This document shows positions 11,553 to 24,200 of a stretch of DNA of 64,000 nucleotides, piece after piece (position 1 is the first letter of the stretch; each line of letters starts with the position of its first letter). The DNA lies in NCBI GenBank assembly GCA_036346375.1, contig CM070515.1, positions 8,764,423-8,828,422 on the forward strand, read 5' to 3'. Under the pieces are notes generated by a model, which had not been told where the DNA came from, ran no database searches, and worked only from the letters and a program-made list of their open reading frames with translations. The position numbers and the translations under genes are program-made. This DNA comes from Guadua angustifolia (taxonomy: Eukaryota; Streptophyta; Magnoliopsida; Poales; Poaceae).

Positions 11553-14500
11553 ATGGCGCCGACGTCACCCGCTCGTTCCGACAACGAAGAGAGGAGAAAG
11601 GCTCCTACCTTCCACCCGAGCCTGTGGGGTGATTTCTTCCTCACTCACCGGCCGCCAACTGCACCTCAGGTATCGCAAATGGCATCGCACCTGGCAAGCT
11701 AACATTCATTTCTGACAATCTGACCGACGAGATCAACTAACGCTTACTTGTTCTTCTCAGCGAGTGCACATGGAAGCGAGGGCTCAAGTGTTAAGGGAAG
11801 AAGTTAGGAACATGATAAAGCGCACCAATGAATTGCCAAAAGCACTGGACCTTATAATCACATTGCATCGGTTTGGACTGGATATCTACTACGAGAGTGA
11901 GATCGATGAGCTGTTGCGCTTTGTTTACAGCTCTGATTACAGTGATAAAGATCTGAACTTAGTTTCGCTCCGATTTTACCTTCTTCGAATGAACGGATAC
12001 GATGTGTCGTCTGGTGAGGCCTTATTGATGTTAATAGTTTGGTATATATATATGGAGTTGTTTAACACCTTATTTTGACAATTAATTTGTTAGCACGATT
12101 CAAAATTTGCTTTTTGTTTATATATAGTTTGACTAATCATTAATATATGCTGTTTTGCTCACAAACGATTTGCACCAATTAATGCAGTAGCAATATTAGA
12201 TAATTTGGTGTGGAGAGGTAAATTTGGAGTGCAAACCTGTAAAAACCACCTTTAGATTATCTTTATTTTCTACGAAGCTAAAAATGAAATAAATCATTTA
12301 GTATTTAGTGTATATATAATTATTATTATTATTATATTATTATTATATATATAGTATACACACACTATAGTAGCTGGGATTCCAGCTCTCACATTGAGCC
12401 ACGTCGTCTGTAAATTTCTGTCCGTTAGATCTTGCCTTTGATCGATATGGAGTGTAGGATTGAGCTGAGTATTGAGGCAGCTGTGAAGTGTGCATATGTG
12501 TCCCCTAGGTAGCATTTGGTTGAGTGGATAAGGGTGGATGGGATATGGCGATTCCTGAATTTGAAGTCATCCTTTTGTTTAGTTGGGTGGATGGATGTGA
12601 TATGGATATCTAGTTTTTTTGGAATATTCCCTCAATATGCTGGATAGAGCCACCCCTAAAAAAATGCTGGACGAGCTCATTCAGTTTGTTGTATTAAGAG
12701 GTGAACTCGTTCAAATTCAAATTTCGCCAAAGTGTACTTAGTCAAATTCAATTTTTGGTCAAAATGTGGTCAAATTTTATTCAAAATTTCAAATTTTGGT
12801 CAAAATTTGTAATAAAAAAAAATCAAATTTTGTCCGAAAATTCAATTTTCAATGATATTTTGTCTGAAATTCAAATTTGGTTCAAAGATTCAAATTTTGT
12901 CCAAAAATTTAAATTGTGGTCAAATTTTATCCAAACATTTCAAAAAGTTCAAATTTTGTCAAAAAATTTCAAACCAAAATTTAAAACCTTGATTACAACT
13001 AGCTTATCCATCCTCATCCATCCATCCAACCAAACAAAAAATTGACTCATCCCTATCCACCTAACCAAATAATTATCTAGATGATTTCATCCTATCTAAA
13101 TTGGATCGCCATATTTCGTCCAACGCACCTAGAAGGATGAATTTCTATCACTGTATTGTGGGCCCGCGTGTAACTTTTCAGCTGCAGGGTCGTTTTCGTG
13201 TACTTGTATCCATTTTGGAGCCCACTACTCGAGCAGGCTAGGAGACCCATCAGTGGTCATTGGGCACTTTTGGTCTCCAAACTTTTAGAAACCATATCTC
13301 TAATTTTTAACCGATGATCCGTTTGAATCGTTATATTTCGTAAATAGGACAAACAAAATAAGTCCAATATTGAATAAAGTTTGGTTGTTTTGCATATTTG
13401 GTGATACATGGGGCCCACACGTCATAAAGGTTCGCCCTTGTCAATTTCTGCATGACACATCTTTGGAAATTTGTCTCGGCATATCACACATGTCGACCAA
13501 TGTTTTCCTACGAAACATCTTCATTGGGACAAATAGATTAATGGCTATGCTAATAGAGATCGAACTAGCCCTTATTCATCTATCACCATATAGGGCGCGT
13601 TATGAACTTTACATTGTTTGATCAGCCTTTCCTTTATGCAATATAAACAACTTGAAGCAATTCATTATGTTGTCGTTCTCTCAAATGTTAATATAGCTTT
13701 CTTTTTATCAAATCAGATAGGGAAGCACCAGAAGAAAAGAGAAAAGAAAAGAAAAGAAAAGAAAAGAGGAAAATAAAAGGAAGTCAAAGAAAAAGAAAAA
13801 AAAAGAAAAATAGAGAGGAAAAATATGAAAATTGGAAAATAAGTGGGCTTCTGATATGCCATATATATAGAGAGACTTTTTACTATCTTTAGGAGAGGAT
13901 ATACTAAAATTTACATTGAGCTAGTACTAAAAGGCACAAATTTTGGTGCCTCTCAAAATAATAAAATGGTATCATATATATAATATCATCATGCATGTCA
14001 GAGGAAACCATAGTTGTCTGATTCTTGTTTGCTACTTCCTTGGATTATAAATAGTTATCGTTGTAGCACCAAGTGTGTCTAGAAGGGAGATACTTACTCA
14101 ATGCCATGTGGGCCCAACATCTATACAGAAACTTATGTGGTTAGTATGCACATCAAGAATGGAGATTCTCCCTCGATGAGGGCCCAACATCTATACAGAA
14201 AGCTATGTGCAGTGGTTAGTATGCATGTATATATCATGTTGTCCCACTCACTGAATTGACTGACAAGAAGGTCAGCACGATGACTTAGCGCACATTGATA
14301 GCATGTTTTGTAAACTCGATTCCTTTTATTCCACTCCAACTTCCTAAGGGAGGATAGAAGCAGCCATAGGATAAAGAGAGAAAAAGAAAATCAGCGCACA
14401 AGATAAGAATAATAACAAAGAAAAAAAAGAAAGGAAATGAAGGAAGGCAAAAAGGAAAAAAAGAGAAAATAACAAAAGCAAAACAAAAAAGATAGGGCTG

Positions 14501-17500
14501 TCCAGAAAATATGTTTTTAAAGATTTTATAATATTGGTTCGACTCAGCTATTTATTTTTCTTTCTTTTCTCTTTTTCTTTTTAGAACACTACTTTCCCAA
14601 CCAATTGAACATAACATTTAAATAATTTCTTTTTTTCCTTTTTATACTATTATATATATGTGCTAAAATAGTAGTGCAAAATGTAATAAATAACCTTGAG
14701 AAGTGTCTTTTAGCCAAGAAGATTTCTGCATGGAATATATTTATCTAAGAATGAAAAAATTATATAATTCAACTTTGAAGTAGGACTATAAATAAAGAGC
14801 TAATTGGATATGACCCATTGTATGTAGGCTGGGAATAATCTATGTAAATAAAATTTGGCATGCAAGTTATTTATTTACTAATTAGAAGTATTATGGTAAA
14901 GTTTGAGTATGATAAAAAAAACTTTATTCCACTAACTGTATGATATGTATATTTTGGAGACATAATTGGTTGATATTCATTACTTGATCAACTTTGCAGA
15001 TGTATTCCTAGGTTTTAAAGATAAGGAAGGAAATTTTGTTGACAATAATACAAGAAGTCTTTTAAGCTTCTATAATGCAGCATACCTTAGGACTCATGGA
15101 GAGAAAGTGCTCGATGAGGCCATAATCTTTGCTACAAGTCACCTGGAAGGTGTATTAGAACAATTGGAACCACCATTGGCAAACGAAGTGTCTCTTGCTC
15201 TTGAAGCACCTCTTTTCCGAAGGGCTCGCATAGTAGAAATAAGAAACTACATCCCTATTTATGAAAAGGAGGCTACACGAAATGAATCCATATTGGAGTT
15301 TGGAAAATTGAATTTCAATCTTCTACAACTTCTTTATTGTGAGGAGTTAAACAAGGTCACAATGTAAGATTATTCCTATTTCACCTTTTTTAACCTATGA
15401 CTCCCTTCACTCATTTCAAACATAAAAGTGTTAATTGGGTAATTTTTATGCATGTGCGTTGCAGCTGGTGGAAGGAGCTCCATGAAGAATCAAAGTTGAG
15501 TTTTTCTAGAGATAGAAGTGTAGAAATGTATTTTTGGATGAACGGGGCATGTTACGAACCTCAATATTCTCATTCCCGGATTAGACTTACAAAGATGACG
15601 GCATGTATGACCATACTGGATGATATCTTTGACATATACGCTACAACCGAAGAAAGCATGCAACTTGCTGAAGCAATTAACAGGTCACAATCTCTTACAG
15701 TAACCAAATATTTTTTAAAATTTATCGTTCATCTTATATTTGGCATCAATTGTGCATGCAAAACTATCGACATGGATTTATATAAACAACCAAAGAATGG
15801 AAGTGAAGTCTTCAAATCATATTAATATGCACATGTTCTTAACTATTTTGCAAGTAGTTTTTCTATTTGTGCAATATGGTTTGACAAAAGTTTTCACTAC
15901 TATAGAAATGCTTATTAGATGCATCAACATAGACGGTTAGGTAAAATTGTCTATGATAAAGAACATCACTGATGGTTCTATAATGAAACCGTTAGTGAGA
16001 CAATCACAGACGGTTCTCTTCATGAATCGTCAGTCATATCACAGACGGTTTTAGTTAAAAACTATATGTGATCATATCACGATGGTTTTAACTAAAACCG
16101 TCTGTGATAATTTAATATCATAGATGGTTTTAAATAGGAACCATCTGTGATATGACTTAATACGATGACTTAATCAACTCTATAATTCAAGAAGCATGGC
16201 TGCCTATGGTATTCTCGTTCAGGGATGAGGATGAAGTGGAAGCGATAAATTAAAGCATGACAGTATTCATGACGAATTATGGAATGAAATAGATTTTACC
16301 TTAGAATCCATCAATATTATAATAAGAAAGAGATGAAAGTGCTACAAAACTTCATATTTTAAGACTATCATGATCAGACAACCTATTACCTCGATGCATC
16401 TAAGAAGTTTAGATATTCAATTACTAAATCTACAAATGGTTGTGCCTTATAAATATCGTTGCAAAAATACCTAAGAAGAAGAAAATTTCAAATAGAAGAT
16501 ACTAATGATGGAAATTCTGCTAGGGTGTGGGAAAAAAGAGGATCACAGACGGTTCTATTTAGAAATCGTCTGTGATGTTCAAGTATCACAGGCAGTTCTA
16601 GTATAAAATCATCTGTGATATTGTAGTATCACAGACAGTTTCTAACTAGAACCATGTATGATATGCTATTATATCATTGACATATGGTCATAGGCGGTTC
16701 AAAAAACCATCTGTGAAGATGATTTCGAACCATCTGTGATGGTATAATCTGTAGTAGAGTTTTATGCCTAAATGCCTCACATATGGTGGTAGCTGATCTA
16801 TTTTAAGAACGACCCAATTGCATGACCATCAAATGTAGAGACTAGTTTCATCTACGCCTCACATATAGTGGTAGCTCTATTTGTGCAACATGCATGGTTT
16901 GACTAGCTCTGTTTCTCAATTTTATAATTTAAATTAGAAAGGTAAAAAGCAAAGAATATAGGAAAATATGGAACAACTGTGTAGATATATTCTTTAAACT
17001 AAATGTTTGAAAATGTACCAAAAAATGTGTTTCCTGTGTCTGTGTGTAAAAGAGATAAAGTAAGGGGGTGTTTGGGATAGCTCCAGCTCCACTAAAATCT
17101 GTGGAGTTGGTGGAGCAGGGTATTTCTAGCTCCAGAAATTTATGGAGCTGGAGCTGTGGGTACATTAAGAGTGTTTCGGTAGATCATCTTGTTTACATTT
17201 TAAACTAAAAATATAAACTTAATTCACTTTATTTTAGCCTATAAGTTTCAGATTTAAGCTGGAGCTGAAAGCTGGAGCTCTCCCAAACAGGGCCTAAATA
17301 TCACTCTTATTTAATTATGGAAGTCTCCATACTACAAATGTAAAAGCAAGAAAATTCAGTGCTCGTATTTCTAGAAATATTTTGCAGTATGATTGATTTT
17401 TTTATCGTAAGCATTAAGTTCAAGTGCTGCTATAAATTAAAATACTACAATTAATGCAGGTGGGATGAAAATGCGGCGGATCTGCTTCCAGAATACATTA

Positions 17501-18551
17501 AGGGTTTCTACTTATATATGTTGAAGACATTTCATTTATTTGAGGATGAGCTAGGAACTGAGAAGAGGCACCGTGTGTTTTATCTTAAAGAAGTGGCAAG
17601 TACCCTGTTCGATCTTATCAAACAAGTTAATTATTGAAACATGTGCTCTAATTAGACAATTAAAACGTACATATATAACTATATTACGATTGAGTGTTGC
17701 CAAGATAGCATAGCAACGCTCTAGCTGCAAAAATGTAATCTTCTTTTGATTACAGTTACATTACAGCTAACATAAAGTCTTCTTAATTATCTCATGTTTT
17801 TTGGCAATTATGTCAACATCTGTATCCTAAAATGAATTCACTCATATTCTTACTCAACGGATGCAGTTAAAGCGATTAGTTCAAGCATACGCCGATGAGG
17901 TAAAATGGCGTGATCAAGGTTATGTGCCAAAGACAATGGATGAACATCTCGAGGTTTCAACGAGAAGCAGCGGTGGCTTCACACTAGCTGCCACCTCATT
18001 TGTCGGAATGGGTGACATAGCAACGAAGGACATGCTCGAGTGGGTTTTGAGCTATCCACCGCTATTCAGGTCTTTTGATATGTTTGTACGGCTCTCCAAC
18101 GATATTGTATCAAGCAAGGTCCTTCTCTATCTTTCGCGGATGTGAATTTGCATATATATTTTTTTTTCTTTAAATTCGCATCTTACGTTTCTTAATTTGT
18201 ATTTATCTCATGCACCATGTAATTAATTAACTTGTTTTTACTTCCAAAATTTTGCAGCGTGAGCAATCTGGGGACCATTACGCCTCTACCATCCAATGCT
18301 ACATGAAGGAGCATGGAGCAACAATGCACGACGCGTGCCAGAAGATAAAAGAACTCGTTGAAGACTCATGGAAGGATATGGTAGAGCATTGCATTACACC
18401 GACGACCGAACAGCCACTGGTCGTGCCACGAACGGTGGTTAACTTTGCAAGGACGGTGAATAATATGTATAAGCACGGTGACGCATTCACTTCTTCTCAC
18501 GAAATCAAAGAAATGCTAACATTACTCTACGTGGAGCCAATAGCAGTGTGA
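11553..18551 (+). CDS. Terpene synthase, TPS-a class (probable sesquiterpene synthase)
   Basis: Seven exons: 11553-11669, 11761-12013, 15000-15363, 15465-15683, 17460-17595, 17867-18118, 18258-18551; all phases close on 544 codons. Terpene synthases ionise prenyl diphosphates and cyclise the cation. The N terminus starts MAPTSPARSDNEERRKAPTF with W25, has no obvious plastid signal and fits a cytosolic enzyme using farnesyl diphosphate. The alpha domain keeps R260-D-R262, the Mg-binding DDIFD at 297-301 and the NSE motif NDIVSSKRE at 441-449. Length and seven-exon plan are standard for the class. Intron 2 is about 3 kb; intron 4 holds a CACTA element and a MITE; intron 5 probably starts with GC. 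The product cannot be predicted from sequence. I see no inactivating change, so it is likely functional. Confidence 0.9.
12312..12352. repeat. (ATT)n/(TA)n microsatellite in terpene synthase intron 2
   Basis: Simple repeat of ATT and TA units, for example TTATTATTATTATATTATTA. No further function is visible. Confidence 0.8.
12508..13076. mobile_element. Candidate MITE with long imperfect inverted ends
   Basis: The left end GGTAGCATTTGGTTGAGTGG...GGGTGGATGG is inversely repeated at the right end, which on the minus strand reads ATTTGGTTAGGTGGATAGGGATG. Between them, 12705-12985 is a run of degenerate, roughly 20-base TCAAATTTTGGTCAAAATT units. The open frame through that run is compositional only. 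No clean target duplication was found, so the exact ends are uncertain. It lies in intron 2 of the terpene synthase gene. Confidence 0.5.
13732..13815. repeat. (AAAAG)n purine tract in terpene synthase intron 2
   Basis: Five to six near-perfect GAAAA units at about 13739-13767, followed by a decayed A/G-only tract. A similar A/G-only tract occurs at 14375-14500 in the same intron. Confidence 0.8.
14107..14224. repeat. Short direct duplication in terpene synthase intron 2
   Basis: The block GGGCCCAACATCTATACAGA...TATGTG...GTTAGTATGCA occurs at 14109-14150 and again at 14182-14224, differing by a few substitutions and a small insertion. It looks like a local duplication of about 73 bases. Confidence 0.75.
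15895..16759. mobile_element. Second CACTA element, in terpene synthase intron 4
   Basis: The left end is CACTACTATAG at 15895; the right end at 16759 is inverse to CTCTACTACAG, matching at 9 of 11 positions. A 3 bp duplication TTT flanks it (15892-15894, 16760-16762). The interior has the same ATCACAGACGGTT arrays, in both orientations, as the element at 5310-6237, at 15930-16145 and 16540-16745. It is thus the same family, but older and more mutated. At 865 bp it has no coding capacity. It sits between the DDxxD exon and the next exon, without disturbing the splice sites. Confidence 0.85.
17064..17294. mobile_element. Tourist-type MITE in terpene synthase intron 4
   Basis: The left end GGGGGTGTTTGGGATAGCTC and the right end GAGCTCTCCCAAACAGGGCC form inverted repeats. 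A TAA duplication lies on each side (17061-17063, 17295-17297). The GG...TGTTTGG terminus with a 3 bp TAA/TTA duplication is the PIF/Harbinger (Tourist) signature. The interior block around AACTTAATTCACTTTATTTTA recurs, inverted, in the elements at 42775 and 51914, so the three copies are one family. Confidence 0.85.
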
Positions 18552-18605
18552 AAGCAGCTTGCTAAGAGGAGGCATGGTTAATTACCAGGTATATTGTACT
18601 TTTGA

Positions 18606-18611
18606 AATAAA
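18606..18611 (+). terminator. Candidate poly(A) signal of the terpene synthase gene
   Basis: AATAAA lies 55 bases after the stop codon; a second AATAAA follows at about 18646. Plant signals are loose, so this is indicative only. Confidence 0.4.
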
Positions 18612-21266
18612 AACCTTTGGCCATGTCCGAGGAAATGGTGGTCAGAAATAAAAATGGCAGTGGTGAAGCTCGCTAAGAGGAGCTAGGTATATATGATCAA
18701 CAGTTTCTAGCTATCTATATTGTACTTTTGCAATAGCAGCGACCTTGAGTCATGCTCATCACGAAAATGGTGATCAGGAAAACTGCCACTAGTTTACTTA
18801 ATTAATTCGGTTATTCGAATGTATTACGTATTTCCATCAGCTCAAATAAATGTACTGTGCTCTCGCTGGCTAGCTCCAGTTCGTATAACAATACAATGGC
18901 TGTTCTCTGGTATATTGTACTAAAAAACAATAAAAAGTGCTTTCCTGAGCCCAGAAGGGTCCATATGATATGAGTAGCTCGAAATGATTTCATATGTAAG
19001 CAAGTACATCGATCCAGGTACGTATGATGATTCCCTGACAGTGTTGAATGGGATAGGCATAGGCTGATAGCTCGCGCATCAGCTAATCAGGACAGCTAGG
19101 CCGGCTTTTCAAGGTGGCATGCAGCGGCGAGGCACGCATGGCCGCTCGAACGCGATGCCGACGCGCGCGGCTCTCACAGCCACGACTGGTGACGGAAAGA
19201 CGTCCCCGCGCGGCGCGCACCGCCTCGGGATCGGACAGAGACCGGCGCATGCATGCGAACACCGGCGGCTGGGCGCGCGTTCTCGCCCCGCGATTCCCCG
19301 GCTCTGCCGGCTGCTCGCCGTCTATGTTATTCGGATGCTTAAAAAAAACCTGACGTATTGATATTGAATACTCTATCGCTACGTACGGATAAGTATTCGA
19401 TACGGTCAGATACGTATCATAACCGTATCGATGAAAATTTTCTATTTTTTTAAAAAAAGATCTGCTACTTCTCTGATGCTTATTCAATACATCTTAACCA
19501 TAATATCTCTACCAATTTAGAAAGAGATACTAGAATGGTTATTCTCATCCTGCAGTTCTTTTTCGCTTCTTACAAAACACTGCTTTAACCATATTACTCT
19601 ACCAATTTGCCTCGGACTTCCCATCCCAACATTCCTCCTCCGTACACCACCGCCTCGTGTCATGCAGCAGACTTCCACCCATTCTCTCCCCTGCCGGTGT
19701 CGACAGCACCCCACTAGTTCTTACGGACAATGAGTCCTCCGGCTGTCACTAGTCTTCTTCCTCTTGATTATAGTAGCGTGGCATACTCTCATGCAGGCAG
19801 CCAGCGGCAACCAGAAGCCTATGAGGGCAGCAACGGCTAGGAGATAAGGTATATGGCTGCAGTTGGTAGGAATAGAAACACACAATTACAAAGACATTTA
19901 GGTAGCAATAGACTAGATGCTCTAAGTTGTTTGCTATGGGAAGATGAGACATCGAGATGATATAGCATATTTGCTTTTTTATTTTTTTGTTATTATCTAT
20001 TTTATATATGATATACCATATCTCATGTTTCTTTATTATTTTATTTTTATTATATATACATATGTATCGCTATATCGGTGTTTTTAGAAAAAATAACATA
20101 CCGCGTACCTGTATCTGTATCAGTATCAGTATCAGCCTATCAGGCATCCTAGCGCGGCGCACATCCACACACATTTCGCAGTTCTGATGGGCTGCGCGGG
20201 ACGTTCGAGTCCGGCTCCGCGCTGGTGCAACGTCTGTTGGAACGCGGACTACTACGTCTGTTGGAGCTGGCCACTGGGCCAGGAGCCCGGCGGCCGTTTA
20301 TGTCGATCGATCGACGGCTGCACTGCGTCGTCGTTTCTGCGCTTACCTAGTACCTACGTACCCACCTACCTTGCTTCATCACCAATAATAGAACGGTCAA
20401 AGTTGGCCTTAACATGGAGTAGCTGAGGTCATATATTCGCAAGTATTTTGAAGTGTCCAATGTTTCTTCCACCTGAAGTTATATATTGGCAACTTTGACA
20501 ATACATGCTGAGAAATGGTTGATATCTATATTATGTGACCCGTGCCTCTGGCGAGGTTTCTTCTCTTTTTTTTTCCCTTCTTATCAAAATGTTGAAGTTG
20601 AATGCGAGAACCAAGAGAGAAAGTTCCGCGTGTGTCGATCGAAGCCAAAGTACGCTACCTCCCTGAGATAAGCGCAACAGTTTCGCATAAATACCATAGA
20701 AATTTCACATGAAACCATCAAATTTCCACAAGAATTGAAAATTTTATCGTGTTTCGAGCAGAACCAAATGCAACATGAAATTTCTTTTCTGGTCAAGATT
20801 TCTGCACTTTTTAAATAATACATGCGGACAGAATCCACCCCTGATTTATTCACGTTCATGCAAAATCAAGATAAGCTAGCACTAATTGATTTATACGATC
20901 CAGTATCATGGGATCGACTAGAATATATAGAAGGCAAGAAAGTTGAGCATGGGCGCCCTACTAACGAAGCCAACCAACGTTACCTCCCTTCTAAGCTAAG
21001 CTGAATCGCATATATACTTCCTCCAGTTCATTATATTATACGGTGTATTTGTTCTGTATTTTTATTTCAAACTGCTCATTTCAACACACGTACTCGAGGA
21101 GGGTAGTTGCGTTCTTACCGCGTCGCCGGTTGCCACCTCCCACGCGCAGACGCACAAAACCCTCGACAGCTTGCCGCATCTCCAGTTTCATCTTCAAACG
21201 GAACCTTCGTATCCCACCTCTCCCGTCTTCCCTTCCCTTGCCTTGCCTGTCTGGCGATTCTCGGCG
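18612..21266. other. Intergenic region between terpene synthase and proton pump genes
   Basis: No gene recognised. A GC-rich patch at 19100-19330 gives open frames in several registers at once, which argues against any single one being real. Segments rich in GTATC / GATAC words (19345-19435 and 20095-20145, the latter a short CAGTAT microsatellite) may be two halves of one repeat, but I could not define its ends. The last 150 bases form the leader of the pyrophosphatase gene. Confidence 0.45.
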
Positions 21267-24200
21267 ATGGTCTCTGCGGCCGACGCGGTCATACCGGCGT
21301 GCTCGGTGGTCGGCATTGCCTTCGCGCTCTGGCAGTGGTTTCTCGTCTCCAGGGTCAAGGTGTCCGCCTACGCGGCGTCCAGCAACGGCCACGGGGGGAC
21401 GGTGTTCCGGCCGGAGGGCCAGAACGAGGACGAGGATGTCGGCATCGGGAACGGGGACGACGAGGAGGGCGGAGATGACGGCGCGGTGGCCGTGGTGAGG
21501 TGCGCGGAGATCCAGAACGCCATTTCGGTTGGTGAGTCTGATCTTGTCCGGCTTGAATTTTTCTTGGTTCCTCGATCGATCCTTTTTCTTGTTAACTGTT
21601 TTCTGCTGCTTCTGAAGACTTTTGTTTGTTCTTTCCTGCATATTTTTCTTATTTCCATGCTTTTTCTGTGCTTTCCTGCATAATATAACCCGATTTTTTT
21701 ATATAGAGAAGAAATTGAGTTAAGGATAATCTTAGTGAAATTCTGAGGTGGTGGATACCGCATTTCAGGATGTTCGTGTTCTCTTTGTTTTTGTATGCAT
21801 TCTCATTCTGGGCCAATGGTTTGATTCTGTCCTAAATATCTATGTTTAGTCGTCATACGTAGCAAGAAACTCCATTTTGGGAGTAGTATCAGACAAAAAG
21901 AATGTCAAACGTAACTCTAATTTAATTCGGAGTTCTGAGCACTAGCTATCATCCAAAAATATATTACCACTGATTTAGCAATTGCATATTGCAAATATCC
22001 CTCCATAGGTTTCTGCAACGAAATGAATCAACTGCAAGTGTTCCTACTGCTGATGTAATTTATATGTCGCAAGTCAATTAATTGTGAGGTAATCAAAGAC
22101 AATGCAAATCTTGTTTGATTAATTAGAAAGTTTGATTAGAAACTTTCTCCCAACTCAAGCAAAGGTGTGTGCTCTGGTCAAAGCGTTGACCCAGTATTAG
22201 CACAAGCTAAACGGGTCGAGACGCCATATTCCTACTCTGGCTTGTCCACACCTCTTCTCCTTTCCTTCAGAAGAGGTCCTCCGGCTTTCTTAGCTAAGAA
22301 GTATATCGAAATTTCCTGCATTTGACCTTTGTTTATAACGCCCTGCTTGACCTGCTACTGGTGCTAACTTGTTCAATGAAGTTAACTGAACCATGTTGCT
22401 GTCGTTGTTAATAATCTATTGTATTAATTAGAAATAAATTGAATATCCTTTTGAACTGTATCTAGAAGTGAAAATTCTGCAAAGCCGGCATTCTTTTTTT
22501 TCCAATTAGTGCTAGCTTTTCAATGAGTTCAAGTAGAAAAAGGGAATGGAATAGTATGCGTATTCCCCGCTTGCCCAACTTTTGGGACAGGCGGTCATGC
22601 TATTGCAACGTTTCAGATAAGCTTTACCGCATAGGTATTGTTTGAACTAGTTAGTTAGAATTCCATGCCGCTAACGGCCACTGAATTTTAAAAAAGAGAA
22701 AAAATTTCTATAAAAATAAAAATAAAAAATACTGAACTCAACACTAAAAAATCTTTTTTACAAAAAACAAATAAAAATTATTTTTAATTTTTTAAAAATA
22801 ATGTTAAAAACGAAAATATTGTAGCGGTCACACTGTAGAAACTATAGTAATTTTGGGCGTGTGGCGCTAGATGTGTATGGGTCAGTACATTGGACCCGAT
22901 CTCTTCGGACGCGCAGGTTACTTGGCTGAATACTTGTACAATAATTGCTTAAGAGTTTAAAGTGTAACTTTGAATTAGTTTTGAACTTTAGACATGTTTT
23001 GGAAAAATGACGAACAAATGGGATTGGATCATTCGAACTAGGAATTAGTTGCTGCAACTACATTTCTTGAACATAGACCATCCTGGCTGACAGCGCTAAC
23101 TTACTGTTCTGAAGGGAAATAGCATCTACTATTCTACTTCTAACATTGCTGTTCATATCTGAAACAACTCAGCAAGAATCTGACTCGCGTGTCATTAAAA
23201 TTCCAGGAGCAAACTCGTTCCTTTTCACGCAGTACAAGTACCTCGCCGCCTTCACGGCGATCTTCGCCGTGGTCATCTTCCTCTTCTTGGGGTCCGTGCA
23301 CCGGTTCAGCACCGACAGCCAGCCATGCCAGTACACCAAGGGCAAGACCTGCAAGCCGGCGCTGGCCAACGCAGTGTTCAGCACCATAGCCTTCCTCCTG
23401 GGCGCCATCACCTCCGTCATCTCGGGCTACCTCGGCATGCGGATCGCCACCTTCGCAAACGCAAGGACCACTCTGGAGGCGAGGAGAGGCATCGGCCCAG
23501 CCTTCGCCACGGCGTTCCGGTCCGGCGCCGTCATGGGGTTCCTCCTGTCCTCCCTGGGCCTCCTGGTGCTCTACATTGCCATCAAGCTGTTTGGGCTCTA
23601 CTACCACGATGACTGGGAAGGCTTATATGAATCGATAACCGGGTATGGGCTCGGGGGCTCGTCAATGGCGTTGTTCGGGAGGGTTGGAGGTGGCATTTAC
23701 ACCAAGGCGGCGGATGTCGGCGCCGATCTCGTCGGAAAAGTGGAGAGGAACATTCCCGAGGATGATCCAAGAAACCCCGCGGTAATTTACCTTCACCCGA
23801 GCTGAGTTTTATTATGTACCAATTAAGCAGTCAATCCTGAAGCTTAAGCTGTTGGAAAAGGATGGTGCTGGAGTAACTTGTTTCAAAGACGTGCTAATTT
23901 AGTGTTGGTGCAGGTGATTGCTGACAATGTGGGTGACAACGTCGGCGACATCGCCGGGATGGGCTCCGACCTGTTCGGCTCCTACGCCGAGTCCACCTGT
24001 GCGGCGTTGTTCGTCGCGTCGATCTCGTCGTTCGGCGCTGACCACAACTTTGCCGCGATATCCTACCCGCTGCTCATAAGCTCGGCCGGCCTCATAGTCT
24101 GCCTGGTCACCACGCTCTTCGCCACGGACTTCTTCAAGATCAAGACCGTCCGCGGCGTCGCGCCGGCGTTGAAGCTGCAACTCCTCATCTCCACCGTGCT

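Noticed and set aside
12701..13045. 114-codon open frame rich in Phe, Lys and Asn
   Set aside because: It translates a degenerate A/T-rich tandem repeat inside a MITE-like element in an intron.
19083..19487. 134-codon minus-strand frame and overlapping plus-strand frames in a GC-rich patch
   Set aside because: Multiple simultaneous open frames, no conserved segment and no splice context; composition is a sufficient explanation.
19345..20145. A single transposon bounded by GTATC-rich segments
   Set aside because: The two segments share words but not alignable ends, and no duplication of the target is visible.
21043..21763. Open frames of 123-190 codons overlapping pyrophosphatase exon 1
   Set aside because: The frame beginning ATGGTCTCTGCG at 21267 reads into the conserved CAEIQNAIS segment and joins exon 2 in phase. 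The others are shadows.
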